Positions 1 through 9,634 of a DNA stretch of 64,000 nt are shown here, piece after piece. The notes beneath the pieces were generated by a model. That model saw only the letters and a list, made by a program, of their open reading frames with translations, made no database searches and had not been told where the DNA came from. The position numbers and the translations under genes are program-made. This DNA comes from Terebella lapidaria (Eukaryota; Annelida; Polychaeta; Terebellida; Terebellidae). The stretch lies in assembly GCA_949152475.1 (NCBI GenBank), contig OX424566.1, positions 30,542,423 through 30,606,422 of the forward strand, read 5' to 3'. Each line of letters begins with the position of its first letter. Position 1 is the stretch's first letter.

Positions 1-1
1 G

Positions 2-598
2 GACCCCCTCGACGCCACGGCGGACGTACGCCGGAGGCTCGGTCCCACGACCGCCAGCGTCTACGAGACTTTCCGCGAGTCTGTAGGCCAGGCGGTCGGC
101 CATCGTCGCGATGGTATGGACCGGATCCCCGGTGACCCGGCGTTGGTGAACCTGCCGGTGCCCCGAGCCATTCGTGACTTGGGGTCCGCAGGTGTAGCCG
201 CGTTGGTCCGCGCTCGGGAGGAGCACCCTTGGGATCACCCCCAGCGTGGTCGACTCACCCGAGCGGCGGAGTACCTTGTGGCGGAGATGGACAGCTCTCT
301 GGATCTGTTCAGCCGGTGCCGCGCCGAGGCCTCCCGTGTCGCATGCGATCTCGCATACGACCAGGGCCTCATGGAAGGCACCCGGCGGAGCCTAGAGAGC
401 TACCGGACTTTGTCGGCCGTCATTGAGCGGCGCGCGTTCGACCAGGGTGCGGCCGCTTCTTCTTCTTCTTCGGAGGCGAGGAGGCCGGGTCCGGGTCGGA
501 TCCGGCCTCAGATTGCCCGCGGTCAGAGGCTTCTAGCGCTTGCTGGGCTCTCCACTGCTTCTGAGCAATCTCCCGGGCTCGACGGCGAGTACGCCTAG
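2..598 (+). CDS. Partial unrecognised GC-rich coding frame, cut by window edge
   Basis: This frame is open from the window edge to a TAG at 596-598, with an internal ATG at 116, so if real it is the C-terminal end of a longer gene. The roughly 198-residue translation looks protein-like over its first 140 residues, with Arg/Ala/Glu-rich helical stretches. It becomes Ser- and Pro-rich where it overlaps the opposite-strand frame at 420-1238. The sequence is GC-rich and uses the same TCCGGA/GTCCGC-rich style as the Ty3/Gypsy element further right, so it may belong to a mobile element rather than the host. No domain was recognised. One of the two overlapping frames may be a shadow of the other. 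Confidence 0.35.
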   Translation, partial: DPLDATADVRRRLGPTTASVYETFRESVGQAVGHRRDGMDRIPGDPALVNLPVPRAIRDLGSAGVAALVRAREEHPWDHPQRGRLTRAAEYLVAEMDSSLDLFSRCRAEASRVACDLAYDQGLMEGTRRSLESYRTLSAVIERRAFDQGAAASSSSSEARRPGPGRIRPQIARGQRLLALAGLSTASEQSPGLDGEYA

Positions 599-1238
599 AG
601 ACGGGCGATGTAAACCCGTCATCTCGGTTCTCGGTCTCCTTCGAGCCAGACTCCTGTTCCTGAGGCGGCGCTTGGGATGCGGCTTCCTCAGCCGCGTCGA
701 CCTGCTCCGCCCAAGTCCCAGGGGCCTTCTGGTCGTGCGGACCAGACTCCGCAGGTGCGGACACCGAGGAGTTCTCGGCGGAACCGGTGTCCGGACGGCT
801 ACGGCCATCCGGACGGGTTTCCGCACGAGTACTCTCATCCGGACCCAAAGACGCAAGCATCTCCGGGTGCGGATGCAACTCAATATCCACATCCACGAGT
901 CCCGCACCACCGCAGTCCATCATCTCTTCCATACGAGGAAAAGGCGACGGATTCAAGAGCTGCTCGGCGCCTGGCGTGGCCGAGTCACTCTCTGCGGGGC
1001 GGTCCTCCGCGACCTCGCTCTCGGACTCGGTTCCTGTGTAAGAACCAGAGCCGGAGCTGGATTCCGCAGAACCCACATAGGCTCCCCGGGGGATGTCCTC
1101 GCGGTCATCAACCTCGGGCCTAGACTGGGGTCTCGAGTACGAGTTACCGCGCTCAAGAGACCCCTCTTCCCTCCCTACATCACCTTCCCAACCATCACTG
1201 TCCTCAGACATATCAAGCGCTCTAAACGCCGTAAACAC
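420..1238 (-). CDS. Unrecognised acidic low-complexity protein frame (272 aa)
   Basis: A 272-codon minus-strand frame starts with ATG at 1238 and ends with TGA at 422-420. The translation is rich in Glu, Asp, Ser and Pro (for example a SSSGSGSY stretch and an ESESE run). It then turns basic near the C-terminus with a KKKKK run that could act as a nuclear localisation signal. It has no recognisable fold and is probably largely disordered. It converges on, and overlaps by about 180 bp, a plus-strand frame. Composition matches the nearby GC-rich mobile element, so an accessory frame of an element is possible, as is a chance open frame in GC-rich DNA. Confidence 0.3.
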   Translation of the reverse strand: MFTAFRALDMSEDSDGWEGDVGREEGSLERGNSYSRPQSRPEVDDREDIPRGAYVGSAESSSGSGSYTGTESESEVAEDRPAESDSATPGAEQLLNPSPFPRMEEMMDCGGAGLVDVDIELHPHPEMLASLGPDESTRAETRPDGRSRPDTGSAENSSVSAPAESGPHDQKAPGTWAEQVDAAEEAASQAPPQEQESGSKETENRDDGFTSPVSRRTRRRAREIAQKQWRAQQALEASDRGQSEAGSDPDPASSPPKKKKKRPHPGRTRAAQ

Positions 1239-1363
1239 TGGGAGTCAGATCCGCAGATCTGTCTCCACCAGTGCCGAGCGCTTGAATGACCAGAAGGTGT
1301 CGAGTTACATCGATTTAAGGCATCAAGTGTTGGCAGTTATACTGCACACGCATCGTATGACGC

Positions 1364-1912
1364 GTTCCCGTGGAAACGTCTATTCACTGCATCTACCCGA
1401 TCGACAGACAAAAGGACGTTTTACACTCCCGCATTCCCATACACGCATCTCCCCCCGGTGACTCCTATCGTGCCATGTATACGGGTGGCTTGTGTACACA
1501 AGCCATCCCGGGGGAACCCGCTAAAATACTACAGTAATTAACAGCAGTCATTAGCAATAGCTTTCGCACTGGCGATCAATGACGTGAAGTTAATCACCCT
1601 CGCAGGTTAAAGATTGTATACAATGTATCAAAAAGCCAAACTACTTGTGGGTGTTACGATTATGTCACCCTATCAGCAGCGATAAATAAAAATTTAACAC
1701 CGCTCAAGCAGCAATGAAAATAAATCCACCACCGCTTGCATGCTTTTCATAGATCACGGCATACAGCCTTCGATACAATGTACACAATCTCCTACACCCC
1801 TCTTGCGAAAGCAGAAATCTCCCGATTTCTTACCAAGGACAAGAGATATATCACTAAACTTTCTCATATATCGGATAAATGAGTAAGAATAGCATTTCCA
1901 CGGGAACACGCA
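1364..1912. mobile_element. Short inverted-repeat element (MITE-like)
   Basis: The word GTTCCCGTGGAAA near 1366 recurs as its reverse complement near 1898-1910. Similarity continues inward for about 40 bp with mismatches (CTATTC and a T-CCGAT word on both sides). The interior of about 550 bp is AT-rich and non-coding, unlike the GC-rich DNA on both sides, which suggests an insertion. A target duplication was not identified. A perfect 20-bp palindrome, TGGCTTGTGTACACAAGCCA, lies inside at 1486-1505. Confidence 0.5.
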
Positions 1913-1989
1913 CACACTTGTGGCTTATAATCCTCCCATAAATAATAAATGAGATGGAAAATAAACAAAATCACTCCCCATAGCCGCTG

Positions 1990-3113
1990 GCACGCTTACA
2001 GGGCGATCGGACATACCCATGACGTCCGGACAGACAATCGGGCGCCCTATGGGCGTTTGCAAAGCGCCCACTAGCAACCCCGACGTACTGCCCGGCCGCG
2101 GAGTGGTGCCCGGTCCAGCCCAGAGCCTCCTCAAACGACTACCGGAGCGCGGAGCCAATAGATTAGACGCGGAGCCGGCATGGTCCATAACCTCAATGGT
2201 TAGGGGGCGAACCCTTCATACCGGCGCCCAATCTAGAGGCGCCCAAAGATGGTGAAAGCAATAGCCGGCGGACGTCCGGAGCTGCCCGCGGACGGAGTCC
2301 AGGCCGGACGCCTACCATTGTACGGCGTATTGCCCTTATCCAATGAATATGAAATTGGAATTAAAAGCCACCACAAGTGTTGCGCATGTAATATACGACC
2401 CCCTTCTTAGAAGGAGGCCGGGGTTCCGGTCATTCCGGCCGGACCGCATATTGTAAGGTACGATCCGGACGAGAACGAGCGTCACCCGCTGCCGCGGCTG
2501 GTCCGCACACGCGGACTTAACAACCGCTCCATTATCATAATGGATAGTCGGTTTCCTGCCGTAAGAAACCTTAATTACTATAACCGTAATTATAGTAATG
2601 GCTCACGGGGGATAACTACACCGAAGTGCGTCATCTTAAAGCGCCGCGGACGCCGGACGAGTCACGCGGACGAACCGCGGACATCAGTCCTCATCTGCGG
2701 ACACTATCCCCGCGTCCAGAGCCAGTTCCCCAAATCCGTGGGAAGGCGCTTCTCCCGTAGCGGACGTAAATCCCAACCTCAGTCTGGCCATATAAGAGGT
2801 TGTCCCGGGACCAGGGGCGTCCGGCCGGATCAGTAAATTCGTCCGGCCAGCGTAACCGTTGTGCGGATTACGCCGAACAGCCGTCCACAATGTGCGGACA
2901 GGCCATCCGCACGTCCCTGGCGCTGGAAACTACAGGAGGGCAGATGCGGGGCGGCGGCGTTTCGACATGAAGGTCTCCGCAGACCTCAACTCCGAAGATA
3001 GCCACAAAGTAGCCACCCGCGGAGGTAAGTCGTGCGGACTCTCACGGAACGACCTAAAACCCGTCTGTAGTATGATAGACGGGTACCGCAGACGCATCCG
3101 CATGGGCGGAAGG
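1990..3113. other. GC-rich non-coding stretch beside the Ty3/Gypsy element
   Basis: This stretch shares the TCCGGA-rich style of the retroelement and lies just beyond the 3' end of its integrase region. It may contain remains of its 3' untranslated region or LTR, but I found no repeat of the sequence at 9636 onward. A TATAAGAG word at 2791 and a small inverted repeat around 2570-2600 (ATTACTATA and its complement) are visible. No convincing gene is seen. Confidence 0.3.
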
Positions 3114-4925
3114 TTATTCCCACCCATACCGGGCTGGCGCACGTGGTTTCCGGCGTGGCCGCCCGTCATCCGCAGGCACTGGAGGGAGTGGGGGTACCTG
3201 CGGATCGCCGTCATCTGGCTGATAGCCACCCAGTCCATCATCTGACGGGTCAGAGAGGTCCGGGAGGCCCACCATACGGCGCACACGCTCGTCCGGAGTC
3301 CGCGGATGCTGACCAGACGGATCCCACACGGGAGCATCATCCGGTTCCGCATCTTGAACGAGCGGATCCATGACAAACGGGCCCTCGTACTTCTTCAGAT
3401 TATCGATATGGACAACCAGAACCCTGTCCGGATCGGAATCCCTCCGGATCCGGCAGTCCACATCTGTCACCTGTTTCAGTACCGTAAACGGGCCTATCCA
3501 CGGCTTAGCAAATTTATTGCCTTGCTTAAGCGGCGGATAATAGTAGCGCACCTTGTCGCCTTCCGCAAAAGCTGGCCTACCCTTAGCATGGGCGTCATAG
3601 CCTCGCTTCTGCCGGATGGCAGACTTGTCCAGGCGCGCGCGCGCGAAATCATGGGCGTTCGCCAGGGCGTGGCGAATCCACTCCACGTACTCCGGACCGC
3701 ACTGGGGTACTGCGCCGGTCTCTGCCGCAGTTGGATACATAATATCCACGGGCAAATTTAGCTCCCGGCCGTACAACATCGCGTGCGGAGTAACTCCGGT
3801 CGAAGAGTGGACCGACGACCTGTACGCCATTAGGACATACGGGAGGTGGTCATCCCAATCATTCGCACGATCGTTCACAAAGGCCGCCAGCATGTTGAGG
3901 ACCGATCGATTAAAGCGTTCGACCTGGCCATCAGACTGGGGCCTGTAGGGGGTGGTCCGCACCTTGGTACTGCCTAGCATCTGTGCTAGGTTTCGGAACA
4001 GGTTGCTCTCAAATTGCGTGCCCTGATCCGAATGTACCTGTTTAGGTACCCCATGGTACACCACCCATCTATTCACCAATAACCGAGCTACCTCGTCCGC
4101 AGTCTGGCGGCGCAGTGGGTAGGCGTCGGAATACTTGGTAAAATAGTCAGAAATCACTAGGATGTACCGGAAACCGCGCGGGGTGACCCGGTGGGTATCC
4201 AGTATATCCAAAGCTATCCGATCAAACGGCGCGCCCGCCTTAACCGTGGTTAAGGGGTGGCGGCCAGGAGTCGGAACTCCTTTGCGAGCTTGACACCGAG
4301 GGCAGGCTGCGCACCACCGTTGCACGTCCAAGCTGCTACCAGGCCAATGAAAGCGCTGTTGTAGCCTATGGACGGTCCTCCGGATTCCCAAGTGACCGGT
4401 CACCCGGAGGTCATGCAACTGGTGGAGTACTTCTTTCCGCAGCTCCGCCGGAAGCACCAACTGCCATATTGGAGGCAGTGGGGTCGGTGGCTCATAGCGC
4501 CGGTACAAAAGGCCATCCCTCAAGGAGAGTCGTTCCCACTGAGATACTAGAGACAAGGTCTCCTCCCTGTAGGTCTTTCGCTCATCCTTCGAGGGCTTCT
4601 GGCCAGCCTCGAGGGCTGTAATTACCGGTGCCAGAGCTCTGTCAGCTCTCTGCGCCGCAGCTATCTGCGCCGGAGAGTAGCCACCCAAGTAATTAGGCTC
4701 CTCCTCCGTCGCGTCCGGCTGCGCCGCAGCGGCCATCACCACAGGGGGCAAGGACCGCTCATACTCAGACTCTCCAGAGGACGAGGGTACCCACGAGGAG
4801 TACACCGCCGGACTCGAGGAGGACTCGCTGGAGCTGAGCCGCACCTCCGCTTCGTATGCGGGACGCCCTCGCCGATAACGGTGGGTCCGCGCGCGGAGAT
4901 TCCTGCGCAACCCGGATTCTTGCAC
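3114..4925 (-). CDS. Integrase region of the Ty3/Gypsy element
   Basis: The region contains an H2C2 zinc-binding domain (H...H...CAACPRC), then the DDE catalytic core (LDILDTH, then SDQGTQFES, then the Glu in QVERFNRS). A C-terminal GPF/Y-type module (WIGPFTVLK) is followed by an acidic, Pro-rich tail. It would join the element DNA to the host chromosome. Confidence 0.88.
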   Translation of the reverse strand: MQESGLRRNLRARTHRYRRGRPAYEAEVRLSSSESSSSPAVYSSWVPSSSGESEYERSLPPVVMAAAAQPDATEEEPNYLGGYSPAQIAAAQRADRALAPVITALEAGQKPSKDERKTYREETLSLVSQWERLSLRDGLLYRRYEPPTPLPPIWQLVLPAELRKEVLHQLHDLRVTGHLGIRRTVHRLQQRFHWPGSSLDVQRWCAACPRCQARKGVPTPGRHPLTTVKAGAPFDRIALDILDTHRVTPRGFRYILVISDYFTKYSDAYPLRRQTADEVARLLVNRWVVYHGVPKQVHSDQGTQFESNLFRNLAQMLGSTKVRTTPYRPQSDGQVERFNRSVLNMLAAFVNDRANDWDDHLPYVLMAYRSSVHSSTGVTPHAMLYGRELNLPVDIMYPTAAETGAVPQCGPEYVEWIRHALANAHDFARARLDKSAIRQKRGYDAHAKGRPAFAEGDKVRYYYPPLKQGNKFAKPWIGPFTVLKQVTDVDCRIRRDSDPDRVLVVHIDNLKKYEGPFVMDPLVQDAEPDDAPVWDPSGQHPRTPDERVRRMVGLPDLSDPSDDGLGGYQPDDGDPQVPPLPPVPADDGRPRRKPRAPARYGWE

Positions 4926-7612
4926 TTATGACAACGGGACAGGCCGTCCGCGTTGCCGTGCAACTTACCAGCACGATGCTCTATCTGCATGTCATACTCT
5001 TGGAGTTTGACGAGCCACCGCGCCACCAAGCCATCGGCCTCACTATAGTTGAGGAGCCATCTCAGCGAACTATGATCAGTCCGCAAGCGGAAATGGCGTC
5101 CCAACAAATAGTGCCGGAAACGCTTGGTCATCGTAACTACCGCGAGCAACTCGCGATGAGTGGTACAGTAGTTCATTTGAGAGCGGCTCAAGGCCACACT
5201 CGCATAAGCCACTACCCGCTCTTGCCCGTCCACGATCTGCGAGAGGACACCGCCGAGTGCGAAGTTACTCGCGTCAGTGTCCAGGATGAACTCGCAGTCC
5301 GGACGAGGGTGCCGCAGCACCGGGGCCGCTACCAAGGCCTGCCGGAGTCCCGAGAAGGCGTCAGCCTGCTCGCCGGACCAAACAAAATCGGCGCCCTTTT
5401 CCGTGAGGATAGTAAGGGGACGCGCGATCTCCGCAAAGCCGCGAATAAACCTGCGGTGGTAGCTCGCGAAGCCCAAAAAGGACCTCACGTCCGCCACGTT
5501 GCAGGGCAGAGGCCATTTCTGCACGGCCGCCACCTTTGCGGGGTCTGGTCTCACTCCGGTGCCCGTTACCATGAAGCCCAAGTACAGGATTTCCTGCGCG
5601 AATAGTTCGCACTTACTTGGCTTCAATTTAAGCCCTGCTCCGCGGATGCGATGGAGCACCATCTGGAGGTTGGTGAGGGTTTCCTCGAACGACCGGCCAT
5701 ACACGACGACATCGTCGATGTAGACCATACATCGCTTCCAGAGGAACCCTTTAAGTACCATCTCCATGAGGCGCTCGAACGTCGCTGGTGCGTTACAGAG
5801 CCCGAACGGCATTACCTTGAATTGGTAGAGCCCGTTCTTGGTAACGAAGGCAGTCTTCGCCCGATCACTCTCCTCCATCTCCACCTGCCAATACCCGGAG
5901 GCCAGATCCAGAGCACAGAAATAGTGCGACCCGGCCAGGGCATCGAAGGTATCCTCAATGTGCGGGAGAGGATATGAGTCCTTCCACGTGGCATCGTTGA
6001 GTTTCCGATAGTCCACGCAGAACCTCCACGAGCCGTCTTTCTTCTTCACCATAACCACCGGACTGGCCCAAGGGCTGTCACTGGGTTCGATGATATCCAA
6101 GTCGAGCATCTTTTGCACCTCCTGGTCTATGACCTCTTGGTGCACTATTGCTGCCCGACGAGGACACTGCTTGAGAGGACGCTCGTCCACGAGGTCGATG
6201 CGGTGCTTGGCGATGTCAGTCTTGCCAACAGCACCATCAGGACCCATGAACACATCCGCATACTGCCGCAGCAGTTTGCGGAGCGCTTGGCGCTGCTCTT
6301 CATCCAACCGGTCCTTCGGAACCCGAGATTCCAAATGGTCCGGCAGGGTGAACGGGTCATCCCCGGTGGCCGCCGCCGCGCACGCAGCGCGGCAGACAGG
6401 ATCGTCGGGGAGGACACGACTCGAGGACGCGGGAATAGCAGTAGCTGCTATGCATCCGCGCTTCAGTACAATCGGAGCATCCGTAGGATTCACCACGAGG
6501 ATGGGCATCGCGCGGGGGTTGGACATGACCAGGGCCCCACCCAGCACGAGCCCAGTTCCTGCGGCGATACTGCTCACGGGTTGCACTATACACGGCCGAC
6601 CATCGAGGGGCATGCGGGGACGACGCGGCCTCGTCTCGATGATCATCTCACTCATCGGTGGCACTACTACAGTGCGCGATGTCCGCATCTGGAATGAATG
6701 CATCGGGCCCGAGCGGAAGAGGAAGTGTGTGTCCTCTCCCATCCGGAACTCGCCAGCACTAAAGTTAGCAATCACCCGGTGGACCCGTAGAAAATTCATC
6801 CCAATAATCCCGGCCGCTCCGATATCCGCCACGATCGCCTCTGTCAGATACACCTTGTCCCCAAGGGTAATAGGCAGATCGATGATGCCATGGATACGGA
6901 TGCGGTTGTCTCCCGCTCCGTAGAGCTTATACGGTCCGGGATCCCGCAACTCGAGGTTGCGGAGCGCGGGCTCCTTCCTAAATGTTCCGGCGGCCACGAG
7001 GGTCACCTCCGAGCCTGAGTCTACGAGAAACCGGACCGGCTCCCGTCCAAAGGACAGGGGCAGGTACCAGCAAGGGTCCCTCACCAGCGCGCAGGTAGGG
7101 CGATACCTTTCACACGCGCTGGGCTCATCTACGGAGTCCTCGCCATCCGCCTCAGCCGCGGAGGAGCTGGACTGATCTCCAAGGACTACTTCCGGAGAAG
7201 TCATATCTACTTGGGGTTCGTCCTGCTCATCAGCGGATGGGGCGGCATCGTTTGCCACCGAACAACTATCCCCGGACGTAGTGTTGGTCGCCACCACGTC
7301 CGGATCTAGTTTCCCTGTCGCGGGTTCCGGTTCTGTTGTCCCGGAGGACCAGACCGGAAGGAATTCCTCCGCTGCGGGCCAGGGAGGTTTCCCTGGTATC
7401 CGCTCGACCGCAGGCGTTCCAACAACTCCGGACACTTCAGTCAAAAGTGTCCCTGCTTTCCGCAGAAGTAGCAGGGACGGTTCTGGGCTGGTCCGGAGGT
7501 GAACGCGCAACATTCTGCGGGTCCCGGAGCTTCGATCCCGGCGCAGTGCGCAATCATCTGCGCGGCGCCGAGGTCGTATTCCTCCATGTCGCACTCGTCC
7601 GAAGGCGAGCAC
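4736..7612 (-). CDS. pol: Protease, reverse transcriptase and RNase H region (pol) of the Ty3/Gypsy element
   Basis: Motifs in order are the aspartic protease active site (FLVDSGSEVTLVA), the RT fingers word (FCVDYRKLNDAT), the palm word (LDLASGYWQV), MPFGLCNAPATF, the catalytic YIDD box, and an RNase H start (LDTDASNFALGGVLSQ) followed by a TDH motif. These are the diagnostic motifs of Ty3/Gypsy polymerase. The product would copy element RNA into DNA inside the Gag particle. Confidence 0.9.
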   Translation of the reverse strand: MLAFGRVRHGGIRPRRRADDCALRRDRSSGTRRMLRVHLRTSPEPSLLLLRKAGTLLTEVSGVVGTPAVERIPGKPPWPAAEEFLPVWSSGTTEPEPATGKLDPDVVATNTTSGDSCSVANDAAPSADEQDEPQVDMTSPEVVLGDQSSSSAAEADGEDSVDEPSACERYRPTCALVRDPCWYLPLSFGREPVRFLVDSGSEVTLVAAGTFRKEPALRNLELRDPGPYKLYGAGDNRIRIHGIIDLPITLGDKVYLTEAIVADIGAAGIIGMNFLRVHRVIANFSAGEFRMGEDTHFLFRSGPMHSFQMRTSRTVVVPPMSEMIIETRPRRPRMPLDGRPCIVQPVSSIAAGTGLVLGGALVMSNPRAMPILVVNPTDAPIVLKRGCIAATAIPASSSRVLPDDPVCRAACAAAATGDDPFTLPDHLESRVPKDRLDEEQRQALRKLLRQYADVFMGPDGAVGKTDIAKHRIDLVDERPLKQCPRRAAIVHQEVIDQEVQKMLDLDIIEPSDSPWASPVVMVKKKDGSWRFCVDYRKLNDATWKDSYPLPHIEDTFDALAGSHYFCALDLASGYWQVEMEESDRAKTAFVTKNGLYQFKVMPFGLCNAPATFERLMEMVLKGFLWKRCMVYIDDVVVYGRSFEETLTNLQMVLHRIRGAGLKLKPSKCELFAQEILYLGFMVTGTGVRPDPAKVAAVQKWPLPCNVADVRSFLGFASYHRRFIRGFAEIARPLTILTEKGADFVWSGEQADAFSGLRQALVAAPVLRHPRPDCEFILDTDASNFALGGVLSQIVDGQERVVAYASVALSRSQMNYCTTHRELLAVVTMTKRFRHYLLGRHFRLRTDHSSLRWLLNYSEADGLVARWLVKLQEYDMQIEHRAGKLHGNADGLSRCHKCKNPGCAGISARGPTVIGEGVPHTKRRCGSAPASPPRVRRCTPRGYPRPLESLSMSGPCPLW

Positions 7613-9627
7613 GGCGCGGCGACTGGTGCCGCATGTGCGGGCGCCCCTGTAGAGGGTGCCGGCGCACTAACCCACTGCTGGGTAGGTTCCCTGGCGGGTT
7701 CCCGGACGACCGGGTCCTGCCACGGGGTTACCTGCGCTGCCTTGACCGGAGGAGGAGTCGCCGCCTGCGCGGGTACAGCCGAGGCCGGAGCCGGGGCTGG
7801 AGGCAACTGTCTAGGGCGGACAGCCACCTCAAGCGCAAGCGCGGAGTCTATTGCCTCCTCCATCGATCGTTTTTCATGGGTGGCCAGCCCGTACGCTAGG
7901 TGGTAAGGCTGGCCATCGATGAACTGATCGATCAGCATCGTCTCAAACCGTCTGAAGTCCATGTCCGGAAAAGCTCTCCGGCCGAGTATGCGTAGGTTGA
8001 ACGCATAGTCTGTCATGGACTCAGTCGGCTGGCGGATACGCGCCTTGAACTCTCGTTCAGACTGCCGCCGATTGGTCGTCGGCGTGAACAGCAGGCGAAG
8101 TTGACGAGCAACCTCGCCGAACGTCACTGTTCCCACCGGCAGACACGGCATCACGCGGAGAGCTTTTCCTTCCAAGCTCCCCGCGAGGACGTGTCCAGCT
8201 TCATGCTGGGACCATCCTTCGTACACGGCGGTACGCCATACCTGGAGCAAGTAGTCCTCCAAGTCGGCGTTATCCCCGTTGAATCGTTTCCGCCACGAAG
8301 AGTGGTCGGGCCCGTCATCGCGTTTGCTACACGCCCGACGTGCGGTCCCGGCTCCGGGGTCGTCCGTGTACAGCGGCAAGTTCCGCGCGCTTCCTGCGCC
8401 TGCGGCGGAGTCTGCCGGAGCAAACATCGACGCCGCGGACAGAGGAGCAGGGAAGCTCACGTTTGCCGCCAGGGTCATTCCCGCTAAAAACCCACTCTGG
8501 CTAGGTGCGGGCGGGGCTCCCATCGAACCTACTGGGTAGGCTCCAGAAGGGGCGGCAAAGCTTGGGGCCGAAGCCGCCTGTTGCCACTGCCCGTCCGACA
8601 CACTGTACGTGCCAGGGTAAGTCGGCCACGCGGCTTGCGCTCCAACCGTCGGAACGGTCGACGCGGTCGCCAACGTGGTGCCTCCGAGCCGCGGGGCAGG
8701 CGCGGGTCCCATTGCGGGGGCCACTGGCGCCTGCGGACTCGGCAGGACTTGGGGAGGGGCTACTGGCCCAGACATCCCCGGACTTGGGATGGCCGACGGG
8801 TCAACGCTCGAAGGCGGCTGATTCCGCTTGAACAGTACAAGCGCCTCGGATATCAGCCACCTCTCCCTCTTCGTCAAAGGCCCCGAGTTGCCTTGTGACA
8901 GCGGAGAGGGGGAACGGTTCCGCCGGTCTGATCGTCCCTGATGGGGCGACCGGGCGCGGTCATAGCGCCCTAGGGGGGCCAGCTCGCCAAGTGCGTCGGT
9001 GAGCTGATCCACCACACTACCCGGTGTGGACCGACCAGAACCCATGCCGGAGGCTCGCGAAGGAGTCCACCCGGCCGGGTGTGGCATCTGGTACGACTGG
9101 TCCGCTTGTCCAGAAGGACCCGCATGCATTGGCGCTCGATTCCGGACGCCCGAAGGCGTCTTACGGAAGGGTGCCATTTGCCACGGATCTGTTCTGGGCA
9201 CGGGCGGGCGCGGCGTAGAGCCGTTGCCAGCTCCACCCACCGCGCCTAACACGTCAAGGTCCGGCCTTGACGGCAACTCCTGCTGCGGCCCCGCGGGGCT
9301 CGACTCTACGTCCGAAGACGGAGCCAGGGACGCCGGAGTCGTCTCCGCGGACGGGGTCTTGTCCACGGAGGTTTCCGCGCGTTCCTTCCGGCCACCGGAG
9401 TCATCCGGAGACGTCTCACGGTGGCTGTCGCGCGACCGGGTGTGGTCCGCGACATTTCCACCCTTATCCCTCCCCTTGGGTTCATCGGCCTTATTTTTGG
9501 CCTTATCTCTTTCTTTTGTCATTTTCCTAAGATGTCCTTGAGGAGCGGGCGATCCCCAGGGACTAAGGAGGCTACAACGCTGTGACGGTAGGCTGCGATG
9601 GAACACTGTCGGACTGATCCTGGTCAC
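7441..9627 (-). CDS. gag: Gag region of the Ty3/Gypsy element
   Basis: The N-terminal third is charged and then Pro/Ser/Gly-rich and looks disordered. A central helical part, with motifs like those of retrotransposon capsids, is followed by a Pro/Ala-rich stretch and a zinc-knuckle-like CxxCGKxGH word at the C-terminal end. A later Met near 9519 (MTKERDK) is an alternative start that leaves more leader for the 5' untranslated region. Its product would form the particle that packages the element RNA. Assignment rests on position directly upstream of the protease and RT region and on the zinc knuckle. Confidence 0.7.
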   Translation of the reverse strand: MTRISPTVFHRSLPSQRCSLLSPWGSPAPQGHLRKMTKERDKAKNKADEPKGRDKGGNVADHTRSRDSHRETSPDDSGGRKERAETSVDKTPSAETTPASLAPSSDVESSPAGPQQELPSRPDLDVLGAVGGAGNGSTPRPPVPRTDPWQMAPFRKTPSGVRNRAPMHAGPSGQADQSYQMPHPAGWTPSRASGMGSGRSTPGSVVDQLTDALGELAPLGRYDRARSPHQGRSDRRNRSPSPLSQGNSGPLTKRERWLISEALVLFKRNQPPSSVDPSAIPSPGMSGPVAPPQVLPSPQAPVAPAMGPAPAPRLGGTTLATASTVPTVGAQAAWPTYPGTYSVSDGQWQQAASAPSFAAPSGAYPVGSMGAPPAPSQSGFLAGMTLAANVSFPAPLSAASMFAPADSAAGAGSARNLPLYTDDPGAGTARRACSKRDDGPDHSSWRKRFNGDNADLEDYLLQVWRTAVYEGWSQHEAGHVLAGSLEGKALRVMPCLPVGTVTFGEVARQLRLLFTPTTNRRQSEREFKARIRQPTESMTDYAFNLRILGRRAFPDMDFRRFETMLIDQFIDGQPYHLAYGLATHEKRSMEEAIDSALALEVAVRPRQLPPAPAPASAVPAQAATPPPVKAAQVTPWQDPVVREPAREPTQQWVSAPAPSTGAPAHAAPVAAPCSPSDECDMEEYDLGAAQMIAHCAGIEAPGPAECCAFTSGPAQNRPCYFCGKQGHF

Positions 9628-9634
9628 GGCACCA
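9617..9634 (-). promoter_or_regulatory. Primer-binding-site-like sequence and inner LTR edge
   Basis: On the minus strand the word TGGTGCCGTGACCAGGAT begins right after a TT/CA-type LTR end (plus strand TGTAAAGTT from 9636). A TGG start is expected for a site complementary to a tRNA 3' CCA end. It sits just upstream of gag, in the right place for minus-strand primer binding. The matching tRNA was not identified. Confidence 0.5.

Noticed and set aside
540-1289. A 249-codon plus-strand frame
   Set aside because: Arg-rich mirror of the acidic minus-strand frame, as expected from an opposite-strand shadow.
4856-9541. Plus-strand frames across the retroelement (up to 277 codons)
   Set aside because: They are opposite-strand shadows of gag and pol in GC-rich DNA; the minus-strand frames carry all the diagnostic motifs.
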